From assembly GCF_027571405.1 (NCBI RefSeq), contig NZ_CP092968.1, forward strand, positions 372,001-436,000: a stretch of 64,000 nt of DNA, in the 5' to 3' direction. Under the pieces are notes generated by a model. It saw only the letters and a list, made by a program, of their open reading frames with translations. It searched no databases and was not told the origin of the DNA. The first letter of the stretch is position 1. Each line of letters starts with the position of its first letter. This DNA comes from Methylocystis parvus OBBP (lineage in GTDB: Bacteria; Pseudomonadota; Alphaproteobacteria; Rhizobiales; Beijerinckiaceae). Of the stretch, positions 44,493-52,740 are shown one piece after another. Both the position numbers and the translations under genes were made by a program.

Positions 44493-44756
44493 ATGAAATA
44501 CGCTATGACGATGTTTTGCGCCATCCTGTTCAGCGGCGCGATGGCCTGCGTCCCGGCGAAGGCCCACCATACCGGAGAAACGGGCGACGTCGTCCGCGAA
44601 GGCGGTCATCACCGCAACCCGCAACATCGCCAGATGAAGAGCCATATCGTGCGCGAAGGCGGATATGGTCACCATTACCATCACCCCAAGCCGTATCACG
44701 GCCCGCATTGGGGTAAGCATCACCATCACGGCGTGCATCTCGAAGGCGGCCACTAA
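44493..44756 (+). CDS. Small His-rich exported protein
   Basis: An 87-residue protein with a signal peptide (MKYAMTMFCAILFSGAMA, then CVPAKAHH). The mature part is dominated by His, Gly and Lys, with runs HHYHHPKPYHGPHWGKHHHH. The repeated VREGG(Y/H) unit appears twice. Such His-rich secreted proteins can bind copper, zinc or nickel in the periplasm, an appealing role in a copper-dependent methanotroph, but this is inference. The GGGGGAGGGA ribosome binding site precedes the ATG at 44493; C19 could also be a lipid-attachment site. Confidence 0.68.
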   Translation: MKYAMTMFCAILFSGAMACVPAKAHHTGETGDVVREGGHHRNPQHRQMKSHIVREGGYGHHYHHPKPYHGPHWGKHHHHGVHLEGGH

Positions 44757-44797
44757 AAAGTCCCGCGAGCTTGAGCTTGCGGTAGAGATTGCCTCGA

Positions 44798-44833
44798 CCA
44801 GCTCGGGCGACCGATTGCGGTCGCCCGAGCTGG
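44798..44833. terminator. 16-bp perfect hairpin between convergent genes
   Basis: CCAGCTCGGGCGACCG (44798-44813), a 4-nt loop and the exact complement (44818-44833) separate the His-rich gene from the small membrane gene. It can serve as a bidirectional terminator. Confidence 0.75.
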
Positions 44834-44846
44834 CGTGCGGCGGAAT

Positions 44847-45077
44847 TCAATTTTGAATATCCTGATGCGTGAGCATATGGCGCAGCAGATAGCCGACGGA
44901 ATAGGAAAAAGCCGCGCCAAACAGGCCGAGGAAGGTCGAGCTGACATATTTGGCCTCCATCCCCTCCGTGAACATCCGCATGATCGACGCGCCGATGAGC
45001 AGGATGAAGGGCAGGGCGATGAGGACTCCGATCCAATAGAGAATCGTCGCGACCTTCTTCGACATTTCCGGGCTCAT
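44847..45077 (-). CDS. Two-span membrane protein of unknown function
   Basis: A 76-residue protein with two hydrophobic segments (ATILYWIGVLIALPFILLIG and VSSTFLGLFGAAFSYSVGYL) joined by a short charged loop. The ribosome binding site GGAGGGGG lies a few bases before the ATG at 45077, supporting this start over the longer frame to 45308. I do not recognise the family. It lies downstream of rpsI but a terminator separates them. Confidence 0.65.
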   Translation of the reverse strand: MSPEMSKKVATILYWIGVLIALPFILLIGASIMRMFTEGMEAKYVSSTFLGLFGAAFSYSVGYLLRHMLTHQDIQN

Positions 45078-45208
45078 ATTCCCCCTCCTTTGAATTGCTT
45101 TTTCGAAATTTCGAAATGGATGCGCATGCGGGGAATTGCCAGATCGAGCGGGCGGTCCGGCCGGATATCCTTGGCGATTGGCGAAATCCGGCGGCGTCCA
45201 TGAAAGAA

Positions 45209-45233
45209 AAAGCCGGGCGCAGGGCCCGGCTTT
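45209..45233 (-). terminator. Intrinsic terminator of rplM-rpsI
   Basis: AAAGCCGGG (45209-45217) and CCCGGCTTT (45225-45233) form a GC-rich hairpin; read on the minus strand it is followed by TTTTCTTTC, a U-rich tail. It lies 29 bp past the rpsI stop. Confidence 0.85.
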
Positions 45234-45261
45234 CGACGTGAAAATTCCGCGAAGACGCCGA

Positions 45262-45744
45262 TCAGCGCTTCGAGAACTGGAAGCTGCGGCGAGCTTTGCG
45301 CTTGCCATATTTCTTGCGCTCGACCACGCGGCTGTCGCGGGTGAGGAAGCCTTCCTTCTTGAGCGGGGAGCGCAGCTCCGGCTCGTAATGGGTCAGGGCC
45401 TTGGCGAGGCCGTGGCGCACGGCGCCGGCCTGACCGGAGAGGCCGCCGCCGGCGACCGACACCATGACGTCGTACTGGCCGACGCGCTTGGTGACGCCCA
45501 GCGGCTGCTGAAGGATCATGCGCAGCACGGGGCGCGCGAAATAAACCTCGATGTCGCGGCCGTTGACGGTGATCTTGCCGGAGCCCGGCTTGATCCACAC
45601 GCGGGCGACGGCGTTCTTGCGCTTGCCGGTGGCGTAGGCGCGGCCATACTTATCGAGCTTCTGCTCATATTTCGGCGCGTCGATCGCGGCGGCGACAGCG
45701 GCCTGATTGAGGTCGGCGAGCGAGGAAAGGGTAGTCTCGGCCAT
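45262..45744 (-). CDS. rpsI: 30S ribosomal protein S9
   Basis: A 160-residue S9, with [20 protein letters not shown] and the C-terminal basic tail [16 protein letters not shown] reaching the P-site. A short acidic N-terminal extension ([20 protein letters not shown]) precedes the core, as in other alphaproteobacteria. It follows rplM by 2 bp, and the pair is a conserved operon ended by the hairpin at 45209-45233. Confidence 0.97.
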   Translation of the reverse strand: MAETTLSSLADLNQAAVAAAIDAPKYEQKLDKYGRAYATGKRKNAVARVWIKPGSGKITVNGRDIEVYFARPVLRMILQQPLGVTKRVGQYDVMVSVAGGGLSGQAGAVRHGLAKALTHYEPELRSPLKKEGFLTRDSRVVERKKYGKRKARRSFQFSKR

Positions 45745-45746
45745 GA

Positions 45747-46217
45747 TCAGGCGCTCCGGACGTTCTTGGCGTTCATGGCGGCGACGTTGAGAGTCACCGG
45801 GCTCTGCGCTTCGTGCGGATGCTCCGCGCCCTTATAGACGCGCAGATTGCCGAACTGCTGGCGGCCGAGCGGACCGCGCGGCAGCATGCGCTGCACGGCC
45901 TTTTCGAGGACGCGCTCCGGGAAGCGGCCGTCGAGGATGAACTTGGCCGAACGCTCCTTGATGCCGCCCGGGAAGCCGGTGTGATAGTGATAGACCTTCT
46001 GGTCGCGCTTGCGGCCGGTCAGCACCACCTTGTCGGCGTTGATGACGATGATGTTGTCGCCATCGTCCATATGAGGCGTGAAGGTCGCCTTGTGCTTGCC
46101 GCGCAGGCGCAGCGCGATGATCGTGGCGAGGCGGCCGACGACGAGCCCGGAGGCGTCGATCAGCACCCATTTCTTTTCGATATCGGCGGGCTTCGCCGAA
46201 TAGGTTTTGCCGTACAT
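45747..46217 (-). CDS. rplM: 50S ribosomal protein L13
   Basis: A 156-residue L13. [20 protein letters not shown] and [18 protein letters not shown] are typical core motifs, with the [20 protein letters not shown] block. It leads the rplM-rpsI operon. The upstream intergenic region is shared with the divergent metal ATPase operon. Confidence 0.97.
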   Translation of the reverse strand: MYGKTYSAKPADIEKKWVLIDASGLVVGRLATIIALRLRGKHKATFTPHMDDGDNIIVINADKVVLTGRKRDQKVYHYHTGFPGGIKERSAKFILDGRFPERVLEKAVQRMLPRGPLGRQQFGNLRVYKGAEHPHEAQSPVTLNVAAMNAKNVRSA

Positions 46218-46314
46218 GTCGGGAATTTCCGTTTGCGGGATGGGCGGTGGATAGGGTGAAAGCCGCCCTGTGTCAACGATAAATTTGAGTGTGACGCATA
46301 TCCATCTGTTTATA

Positions 46315-46327
46315 AATGATTTTCATT
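46315..46327. promoter_or_regulatory. Fur-box-like inverted repeat upstream of the metal ATPase operon
   Basis: AATGATTTTCATT matches the core of the Fur consensus AATGATAATCATT at 12 of 13 bases. It lies 105 bp before the DUF5132-like gene and 98 bp before rplM. A Fur/Mur/Zur-type repressor could bind here, but the outer flanks of the consensus are weak. Confidence 0.5.
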
Positions 46328-46431
46328 AAATGGTGCGATAATACCGCATGGATTCCCGTCTGGCCGACGGTCGTTACAAACGTGTCGCACGGCGAAGCTA
46401 CGGTCATCCGGTCATTTAAGGAGCTAACCAT

Positions 46432-46842
46432 ATGAGCGGCGCGGAGCATCGCAGCGATTCCCAAGGGCAGGAGCACGACCACGAGATCGAGGCTCATGCG
46501 GACCACGGCGACGAAGAGTTTACTCTGGACGACGAGGACAAGACCCTCCTCGGCACCGTCGCGACCGTTGGCGCCGTCGGCGTCGGCGTGGCTCTGTTCG
46601 AAGCGGCCTTGCTTCCTGGCGTCGTCCTCGGCGTTGCGGCCATGGCCGCGCCGAAAGTGCTCCCGCGCTTTGGCGCCGCTCTAACGCCGCTGTTCAAAAC
46701 CACGGTGCGCGGCGTCTACAAGCTTGGCCAGAAGACCAAGGAAGTCGTCGCGGAGACCCAGGAGCAGTTCCAGGACATTGTCGCCGAGGTCGATTCCGAA
46801 GGGAAGGGGAAGGCGGCGCAGCAGCCGACGCCTAAAGCCTGA
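46432..46842 (+). CDS. DUF5132-like membrane protein with metal-ligand-rich N-terminus
   Basis: A 136-residue protein. The N-terminal 38 residues are rich in His, Asp and Glu (SDSQGQEHDHEIEAHADHGD) and could bind metal. A hydrophobic segment (VATVGAVGVGVALFEAALLP, GVVLGVAAMAAP) follows, then an amphipathic helix (VYKLGQKTKEVVAETQEQFQ) with an acidic end. The plan resembles mycobacterial PacL-type chaperones of P1B ATPases (anchor, helix, metal motif), although sequence identity is not obvious; this is my inference. It is the first gene of the operon; an AAGGAG ribosome binding site precedes the ATG. Confidence 0.72.
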   Translation: MSGAEHRSDSQGQEHDHEIEAHADHGDEEFTLDDEDKTLLGTVATVGAVGVGVALFEAALLPGVVLGVAAMAAPKVLPRFGAALTPLFKTTVRGVYKLGQKTKEVVAETQEQFQDIVAEVDSEGKGKAAQQPTPKA

Positions 46843-47594
46843 TGTCGGCGCTCAATGGGTCTGAGACGGGCAAGGCGTCCCTCGCGGCTGCCCGCCCGGG
46901 AGCGGCGGAAGCGGGGGCCCCGCAAGGCGCAGAAGCGCAAACAGGCCCGCATGTGGTTGCGAATGACGCGGCGGACGCCGGAGAAGCGACTGGCCACAAG
47001 CACAAAAGCAAGAAGAAAAGACATAAGCATAAGCTCCACGTCGCCCATCACACGCCGGGACGCGTGCGCATGAAGATTCCGTCCGCCAAGGGCGATCTTG
47101 AGGCATTGCGTCAGATGGGAGAGGCCTTCGGCGTCCTGCCGGGGGTTGAGCGCGTCACCATCAACGCGGACACTGGCAGCATCGTTCTCCACTATGACCA
47201 TGAAGACGACCGATTCCACGACCATCTTCATCGCAGCGTTCACGGCGTAAACGGGTCCCGCCCGCCAGAGACCGAACTGGATCAACTCGTCCATAAAATA
47301 GAGGATGAAGCGAAGTTCCTCGCGGAGCATTCGCATACGGCGCGGTTGATCGTGGGACTGTTTTCGGATCTCGACCGCGAGATAAGGAAATCGACGAACA
47401 ACAACGCGGATTTGAAGCTCGCGCTCGCCGCCAGCGTCGTCGGCGTCACCGTTCTCGAGATTGGCATGACGGCGGCGACGCCGGTTTGGCTCACGCTGAG
47501 CGTATTCACCTTGAATCATTTCGTCGAGCTGCACCAGCCGCGCCGCCAGCCGGCTTCGGCGCGCGCGCCGATGGCGTTCAAAAAGGCCCGCTGA
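46842..47594 (+). CDS. HMA_2-like domain membrane protein
   Basis: A 250-residue protein starting with an ATG that shares its A with the upstream TGA (TGATG). A His/Lys-rich linker (HKHKSKKKRHKHKLHVAHH) at 52-70 leads into the HMA_2 fold: HHTPGRVRMKIPSAKGDLEA to NADTGSIVLHYDHEDDRFHD. Then comes a helical region and hydrophobic segments at about 193-228 (LKLALAASVVGVTVLEIGMT). The fold is that of metallochaperone domains, but the usual CxxC ligands are absent. Residues resemble the N-terminus of the following ATPase (HHMPGRVRVRIP), suggesting a shared origin. Confidence 0.8.
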   Translation: MSALNGSETGKASLAAARPGAAEAGAPQGAEAQTGPHVVANDAADAGEATGHKHKSKKKRHKHKLHVAHHTPGRVRMKIPSAKGDLEALRQMGEAFGVLPGVERVTINADTGSIVLHYDHEDDRFHDHLHRSVHGVNGSRPPETELDQLVHKIEDEAKFLAEHSHTARLIVGLFSDLDREIRKSTNNNADLKLALAASVVGVTVLEIGMTAATPVWLTLSVFTLNHFVELHQPRRQPASARAPMAFKKAR

Positions 47595-47635
47595 CTCCCC
47601 AGCGCGGGCGCGCCTCGAATCTTCAGGTGCCAGTA

Positions 47636-49771
47636 ATGCAAATCGAGATCCGCCATCACATGCCCGGCCGCGTGCGTGTGCGCATCCCCTCATTGCGTCG
47701 CGATCGCGCGCTTTCCGAGGGGGTTCTCGCTTGGGTGCGGGGCAAGAAAGGCGTTCGCAGCGCGCGGATCAATTATGACTGCGCAAGTCTTGTCGTCGAA
47801 TATGAGCGCGCGCAGGAGCCGGTCTTCCGTCTGGCGCTCGGTCAACTGCGGCTCATGACGCTCGAAGGCCTGCGCGCATTGACGGCGGGCGACGGCGCTG
47901 GCGACATCGGCCGTCATGAGGCGAAAGAGCTTCTCGCCAGGCAGCAGGTCGAGTCGAGACGCTTCCCATTGCTGGCGCCGACGATCTCGCTCGCGCTGGC
48001 TTTCGCGCCCCATCCCGCGGTCCGGCTCGTCAACGGGCCGCTGATGTTGTGGAACGCCTATCCGATTGCGCTGCGCGCCTATAAGGTCTGGCGCAACGAG
48101 GGTCGCCTCAACGTCGATTTCCTCGATGCTCTCGCGATCGGCGCTTCGCTCATTCAGGGCAATTATGTCGCGGGCGCGCTCATAACCTGGCTAATCAAGC
48201 TTGGCGACTGGATTCGCGATCTCACTGCGGCGGGCTCAAAGCGCGCGATCGGCGATCTCCTCGATTTCCGTGGGAAAACCGCATGGATCCTGCGGGACGG
48301 CTCCGTCGTTTCGGTTTCGTCCGAGGACATTTGCGTCGGAGACGAAGTGGTCGTTTACCCCGGCGAAATGATCCCGGTCGACGGAGAGATCATCGACGGC
48401 GCCGCCCTGATCGATCAGAAGACAATCACGGGCGAAGGATTGCCGGTGACGCGCGGAATCGGAGAGGCGGCCTTCGCCGCGACCGTCATCCGCGAAGGAC
48501 AGATCACTATCAGGGCCCAGAGCGTCGGCGGGGACACCACGGCGGGGCAGATTGTGCGGCTGATCGACAGCGCGCCAGTGGGCGACACCCGCATGCAAAA
48601 TCACGCCGAGCGTCTGGCCGACCGTCTTGTCGTCCCGACGCTCGGCGTCGCCATGGGGGCTTCGGCGCTCTCCGGCGACTTCTCTCGCTTCCTGTCGCTG
48701 GTCATCGTCGATTACGGCACGGGCATCCGCGTCGCCGCGCCGACCGCCGTGCTGTCGTCGATGACGCGCGCGGCGCGCGAGGGAATCATCATCAAGAGCG
48801 GGCGCCATATGGAGAAGCTCGCTGAAGTCGACACGGTCGTTTTCGACAAGACTGGAACGCTGACGCGCGGCAATCCCGAAGTGATCGACATTATCGGATA
48901 CCAGCGGCACATTCCCGGCGATCGCCTCCTGGGTCTCGCCGCGGCGGCGGAAAGCCGGTTGCAACATCCGGTGGCGGAAGCGCTGCGCCGAAAGGCCGCC
49001 GCCCTCGACGTGACGATCCCGCCATGCGACGAAATGAAATTCTCGGTTGGCCTCGGCGTCGAGGGGCAGATTGAAGGGCATTATCTGCATGTCGGCAATG
49101 AACGATTCATGCGCGAGAGCGGAATACGCACTGACGCGGCGGCGGGCGACCGCGCCGGCATCGATGAGCAGGGATATTCCTGCCTGTATGTCGCAATGGA
49201 CGGTCAGCTCGCCGGCCTCGCGCCTTACGCTGATGAGATTCGCAAGGAAAGCAGCGAAGTTATTTCGCGCTTGCATTCCATGGGCGTCAAAAACACGGTG
49301 TTGCTCACCGGGGACAACGCCGTTGTCGCCAAGGCCGTGGGACGCCGCCTGGGGCTGACGCGCCAATACGCCAATATGCTGCCGACCGACAAGGCGGACG
49401 TGATTCAGGAGCTGCAACGCGACGGCCGCATCGTGGCGATGGTCGGCGACGGCATCAACGATTCGCCTGCTCTGAGCTTCGCCGACGTCGGCGTCGCGAT
49501 GAAGCACGGCGCCGAAGTGACCCATGAGTCCGCCGACGTCGTCCTCATGGAGGATTCGCTCTACAAGCTCGTCGAAGCTTTTGAGATATCGCGGGGCGCC
49601 GTAAGCCTTATCAAGCAGAATTACGGAATCGTCGTCGTCATGAACACTTTGGCTCTCGGCCTCGCCTTGCCGGGCGGGCTGATCAGCCCTTCCGTGACCG
49701 CGGTGCTCAGCAACGGCTCGGCGATCCTTGCGAGCCTCAACGCGGTGCGCCCGATCCTGCGCTATCGATGA
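47636..49771 (+). CDS. P1B-type metal ATPase with atypical transmembrane metal site
   Basis: A 711-residue heavy-metal-transporting P-type ATPase. The N-terminal HMA_2-like domain (RHHMPGRVRVRIPSL) precedes the actuator TGE at T265 (TGEGLPVT), the phosphorylated D404 in DKTGTLTRG, the P1B HP dipeptide H444-P445 and GDGINDSPA at 604-612. In the sixth membrane helix, where P1B pumps have CPC/CPx, residues 359-369 read DYGTGIRVAAP, with no cysteine. Transported ion unknown. The start at 47636 begins the HMA domain; upstream frame overlaps the previous gene and was not used. Its stop overlaps the EcsC start (ATGA). Confidence 0.9.
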   Translation: MQIEIRHHMPGRVRVRIPSLRRDRALSEGVLAWVRGKKGVRSARINYDCASLVVEYERAQEPVFRLALGQLRLMTLEGLRALTAGDGAGDIGRHEAKELLARQQVESRRFPLLAPTISLALAFAPHPAVRLVNGPLMLWNAYPIALRAYKVWRNEGRLNVDFLDALAIGASLIQGNYVAGALITWLIKLGDWIRDLTAAGSKRAIGDLLDFRGKTAWILRDGSVVSVSSEDICVGDEVVVYPGEMIPVDGEIIDGAALIDQKTITGEGLPVTRGIGEAAFAATVIREGQITIRAQSVGGDTTAGQIVRLIDSAPVGDTRMQNHAERLADRLVVPTLGVAMGASALSGDFSRFLSLVIVDYGTGIRVAAPTAVLSSMTRAAREGIIIKSGRHMEKLAEVDTVVFDKTGTLTRGNPEVIDIIGYQRHIPGDRLLGLAAAAESRLQHPVAEALRRKAAALDVTIPPCDEMKFSVGLGVEGQIEGHYLHVGNERFMRESGIRTDAAAGDRAGIDEQGYSCLYVAMDGQLAGLAPYADEIRKESSEVISRLHSMGVKNTVLLTGDNAVVAKAVGRRLGLTRQYANMLPTDKADVIQELQRDGRIVAMVGDGINDSPALSFADVGVAMKHGAEVTHESADVVLMEDSLYKLVEAFEISRGAVSLIKQNYGIVVVMNTLALGLALPGGLISPSVTAVLSNGSAILASLNAVRPILRYR

Positions 49772-50637
49772 GCCTGATCGACCCGCGCTCGACGCCGCTC
49801 ACGGCGGAGCATCGTAAGATGCTGGCGCGCGCGGTCGCGATGCTGGAACGCGAGTCGCTGGCGCAACAGCTTTCCGATTATGCGAGCCAGCCGATCACCC
49901 AGGCGTTGCAGAAGATGCCCAAGCCGTTCAGCGCCAGCGTCAATCGCGCAGCGCAAAAGGCTGTTTTGCGCTGCTTGACCATCGCCCTGAACTCGCTCGA
50001 GCCGAAAGCCATCGGCCCGCCCCGCGCCAGGAGCGCCGTCATGCTGGCGGCCGCCAGCGGCGGCGTCGGCGGTTTGTTCGGCGCTGCGAGCCTCGCAATA
50101 GAGCTTCCGGTCACGACGATCCTGATGCTGCGCTCGATCGCCGAGATCGCGCGCCATTCGGGAGAGGATCTGACGACGCTCGAGGCGCGCCTCGCCTGCG
50201 TCGAGGTCTTCGCGCTCAGCGCGCAGCCGGGCAAAAACCGGACCGACTTGAGCTATTACGCGTCGCGCGCAGTGCTGAACCGCCTCTCGCGCGACATGGC
50301 GGGTTTCGTCGTGGAGAGCGGCGTCGCGGGGGCCGCGACATCCGCCGGCGGCCGCTTTGTAACGGAAATCGCCGCGCGGCTCGGCGTGGCGATTTCGGAG
50401 CGCGCGGCGGCGAGCGCCGTGCCGATCCTCGGCGCGCTGGGCGGCGCGACGGTGAATGTGATTTTCATGAATCATTATCAAAAAATAGCGCGCAGTCATT
50501 TTCTGGTGCGACGCCTGGAGCGACTTTACGGCGCTGACGTCGTGCGCCGCGAATATATGATTCTGTCAAAAGCGCTCGAGGCGTCTCGAACGGCGGAGCA
50601 AGGCGCGCGCATTCGTCCTTCGCGCGCGGAGAACTAA
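49768..50637 (+). CDS. EcsC-family protein in the metal ATPase operon
   Basis: A 289-residue EcsC-family protein. The family core is AAASGGVGGLFGAASLAIEL, then LPVTTILMLRSIAEIARHSG and LACVEVFALS; the end FMNHYQKIARSHFLVRRLER matches the other EcsC at 25159-26001. Its ATG overlaps the stop of the P-type ATPase (49768-49771), so it is translated with it. Its role in metal transport is unknown; it may regulate or partner the pump. Confidence 0.9.
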   Translation: MSLIDPRSTPLTAEHRKMLARAVAMLERESLAQQLSDYASQPITQALQKMPKPFSASVNRAAQKAVLRCLTIALNSLEPKAIGPPRARSAVMLAAASGGVGGLFGAASLAIELPVTTILMLRSIAEIARHSGEDLTTLEARLACVEVFALSAQPGKNRTDLSYYASRAVLNRLSRDMAGFVVESGVAGAATSAGGRFVTEIAARLGVAISERAAASAVPILGALGGATVNVIFMNHYQKIARSHFLVRRLERLYGADVVRREYMILSKALEASRTAEQGARIRPSRAEN

Positions 50638-50692
50638 AAGACTCTCCCTCCGGTCTTCCGGAAAGGGGGGCCCGCCGCCGGCGAGGAGCCGC

Positions 50693-51994
50693 CTATTGGT
50701 GCAGCGCCTCGCCATGCAGCGCGATGTCCAGACCCTCGCGCTCGTCGTCGCCGGCGACGCGCAGGCTCGTGAACGCGGACACGATCTTCAGCGAGATCAG
50801 CGTCCCGACCGCGCACCAGACGATCGTCACGCCGACGCCGATCGCCTGCACGACGAACTGATGCATGTCGCCCTCCAGCAGGCCCGCGACGCCGGGGTCG
50901 CCCCCGGAGGCGGTGATTGTCCGCGTTGCGAAGACGCCCGCGAGCAGCGTGCCCATGATGCCGCCGACGCCATGGACGCCGAAGACGTCGAGCGTGTCGT
51001 CATAATGGAGCTTGTGCTTTGCGACCGTGCACATCCAATAGCAGACCACGCCCGCGATCAGGCCGATGACGACGCCATGCCAGGGCAGGATGTAGCCGGA
51101 GGCCGGCGTGATGGTTCCGAGGCCCGCGACCGCGCCGGAGATGACGCCGAGCACGGAGGGCTTGCCGCGTTCGAGCCATTCCAGTCCGCTCCACACGATC
51201 GCGCCCGAGCAGGCGGCGAGATGCGTCGCCACAATGGCGAAGACCGCGCGCGAATTGGCGCCGAGCGCCGAGCCGCCATTGAAGCCGAACCAGCCGACCC
51301 AGAGGAGTCCCGTGCCGACGACGGCGAGCGAGAGGTCGAAGGGCGAAAGATTCTCGCGGCCGAAGCCGACGCGATTGCCCATGACCAGGGCGCAAACCAG
51401 CCCCGCAACGCCCGCGTTGATATGCACCACCGTGCCGCCGGCGAAGTCGAGCAGGCCCATTTTTTGGAGGAAGCCGCCGCCCCACACCCAATGAGCCGAA
51501 GGCGCATAGACGATGAAGAGCCAGACGACGCAGAAGAGGATGAAGGCGGAGAATTTCATGCGCTCGGCGACCGAACCGCCGATCAGCGCGCAGGTGATGA
51601 TCGAGAAGGTCATCTGATAGGCCATGAAGAGGATTTCGGGAATGGTCTTGGCGAGCGGGCTCACCGTGTCGATCCCGACGCCCGTGAGCATCATGCGCGC
51701 CGCGTCTCCGATAAAGGCGCCGTCGCCCGAAAATGTCAGGCTGTAGACGATCGCGATCCAGAGCAGCGACACGACCGCCGTCGCGATGAGGCTCTGCGCC
51801 ATCGTGGCGAGCACGTTCTTCTTGCGCACCATGCCGCTGTAGAAAAGCGCGAGGCCGGGCAGCGTCATCATCAGCACCAGCGCCGTCGCGACGATCACGA
51901 AGGCGGTGTCCGCGCCGTCGATCCTGGGCGCATCCTGCGCGAGCGCAGGGGTGGCGAGAAGGGCGCAGGCGAGCGCCGCGAACATCTTTCGCAT
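50693..51994 (-). CDS. amtB: Ammonium transporter
   Basis: A 433-residue Amt protein, 11 spans after a cleavable signal (MRKMFAALACALLATPALA). Conserved stretches are PGLALFYSGMVRKKNVLATM, the central histidine-bearing DFAGGTVVHINAGVAGLVCA, and FGVHGVGGIMGTLLAGVFAT. It conducts ammonium through the inner membrane and is blocked by GlnK when nitrogen is ample. It follows glnK by 131 bp, with a palindromic repeat in the gap. The start at 51994 begins the signal; the longer frame to 52075 falls into that repeat. Confidence 0.95.
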   Translation of the reverse strand: MRKMFAALACALLATPALAQDAPRIDGADTAFVIVATALVLMMTLPGLALFYSGMVRKKNVLATMAQSLIATAVVSLLWIAIVYSLTFSGDGAFIGDAARMMLTGVGIDTVSPLAKTIPEILFMAYQMTFSIITCALIGGSVAERMKFSAFILFCVVWLFIVYAPSAHWVWGGGFLQKMGLLDFAGGTVVHINAGVAGLVCALVMGNRVGFGRENLSPFDLSLAVVGTGLLWVGWFGFNGGSALGANSRAVFAIVATHLAACSGAIVWSGLEWLERGKPSVLGVISGAVAGLGTITPASGYILPWHGVVIGLIAGVVCYWMCTVAKHKLHYDDTLDVFGVHGVGGIMGTLLAGVFATRTITASGGDPGVAGLLEGDMHQFVVQAIGVGVTIVWCAVGTLISLKIVSAFTSLRVAGDDEREGLDIALHGEALHQ

Positions 51995-52054
51995 GAGAGG
52001 CCGTTCCGGTTTTATGTGGATTGTCTTGTGGCGGCGTCGCGGGGCGCATCGACC

Positions 52055-52122
52055 TCGTCGCGAGGAGCGAAGCAATCCGGCAAAGCGTCGAGGCTCTGGG
52101 GTCGCTTCGCTTCAATGATGGG
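52055..52122. repeat. Degenerate dispersed palindrome in the glnK-amtB gap
   Basis: Related to the element at 5711-5790: GTCGCGAGGAGCGAAGCAAT on the left and GGTCGCTTCGCTTCAATGAT on the right, with a decayed centre. It occupies most of the intergenic space between glnK and amtB. Confidence 0.6.
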
Positions 52123-52125
52123 GCG

Positions 52126-52464
<339 letters not shown>

Positions 52465-52740
52465 TTAGGCAGCTATGCTTTGTGCTAGGGCAGTGTGGGG
52501 GTTTCGTTTGCAACGCCCATGCCAAGCTGCGCAATATCTATACGAAACGACCTTTATAAGGGCGCCAGCTGTCTTATTGGTCGCCAATCGGGCGCCTGAC
52601 GCCTAAAAAACTTACAAACTGTCCAAAGAAAGGGCGAGACGTCTTCGTTGTCGCGCCATGCGCCGCCGCGCAAGGGGCCCTCGGCCGCCGAGCGGCGCCT
52701 CGCTTCGGTTGTCGGAGAGTCGGCCTATGGTGCGGAAAGC
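52465..52740. other. glnK upstream region
   Basis: Apart from the sigma-54 promoter, about 215 bases between that promoter and the TadD-like gene's 3' end hold no ORF. NtrC sites are expected but I could not pick them by eye. Confidence 0.4.
52508..52524 (-). promoter_or_regulatory. Sigma-54 (-24/-12) promoter of glnK-amtB
   Basis: On the minus strand TGGCATGGGCGTTGCA matches the sigma-54 consensus TGGCAC-N5-TTGCA at all but one base, with correct GG-GC spacing. The start site is expected about 30 bp before the glnK ATG. It implies NtrC-dependent nitrogen control. Confidence 0.85.

Noticed and set aside
50638..50692. Terminator after the metal ATPase operon
   Set aside because: The partly complementary CCGG stretch has mismatched arms and no U-run; too weak to call.
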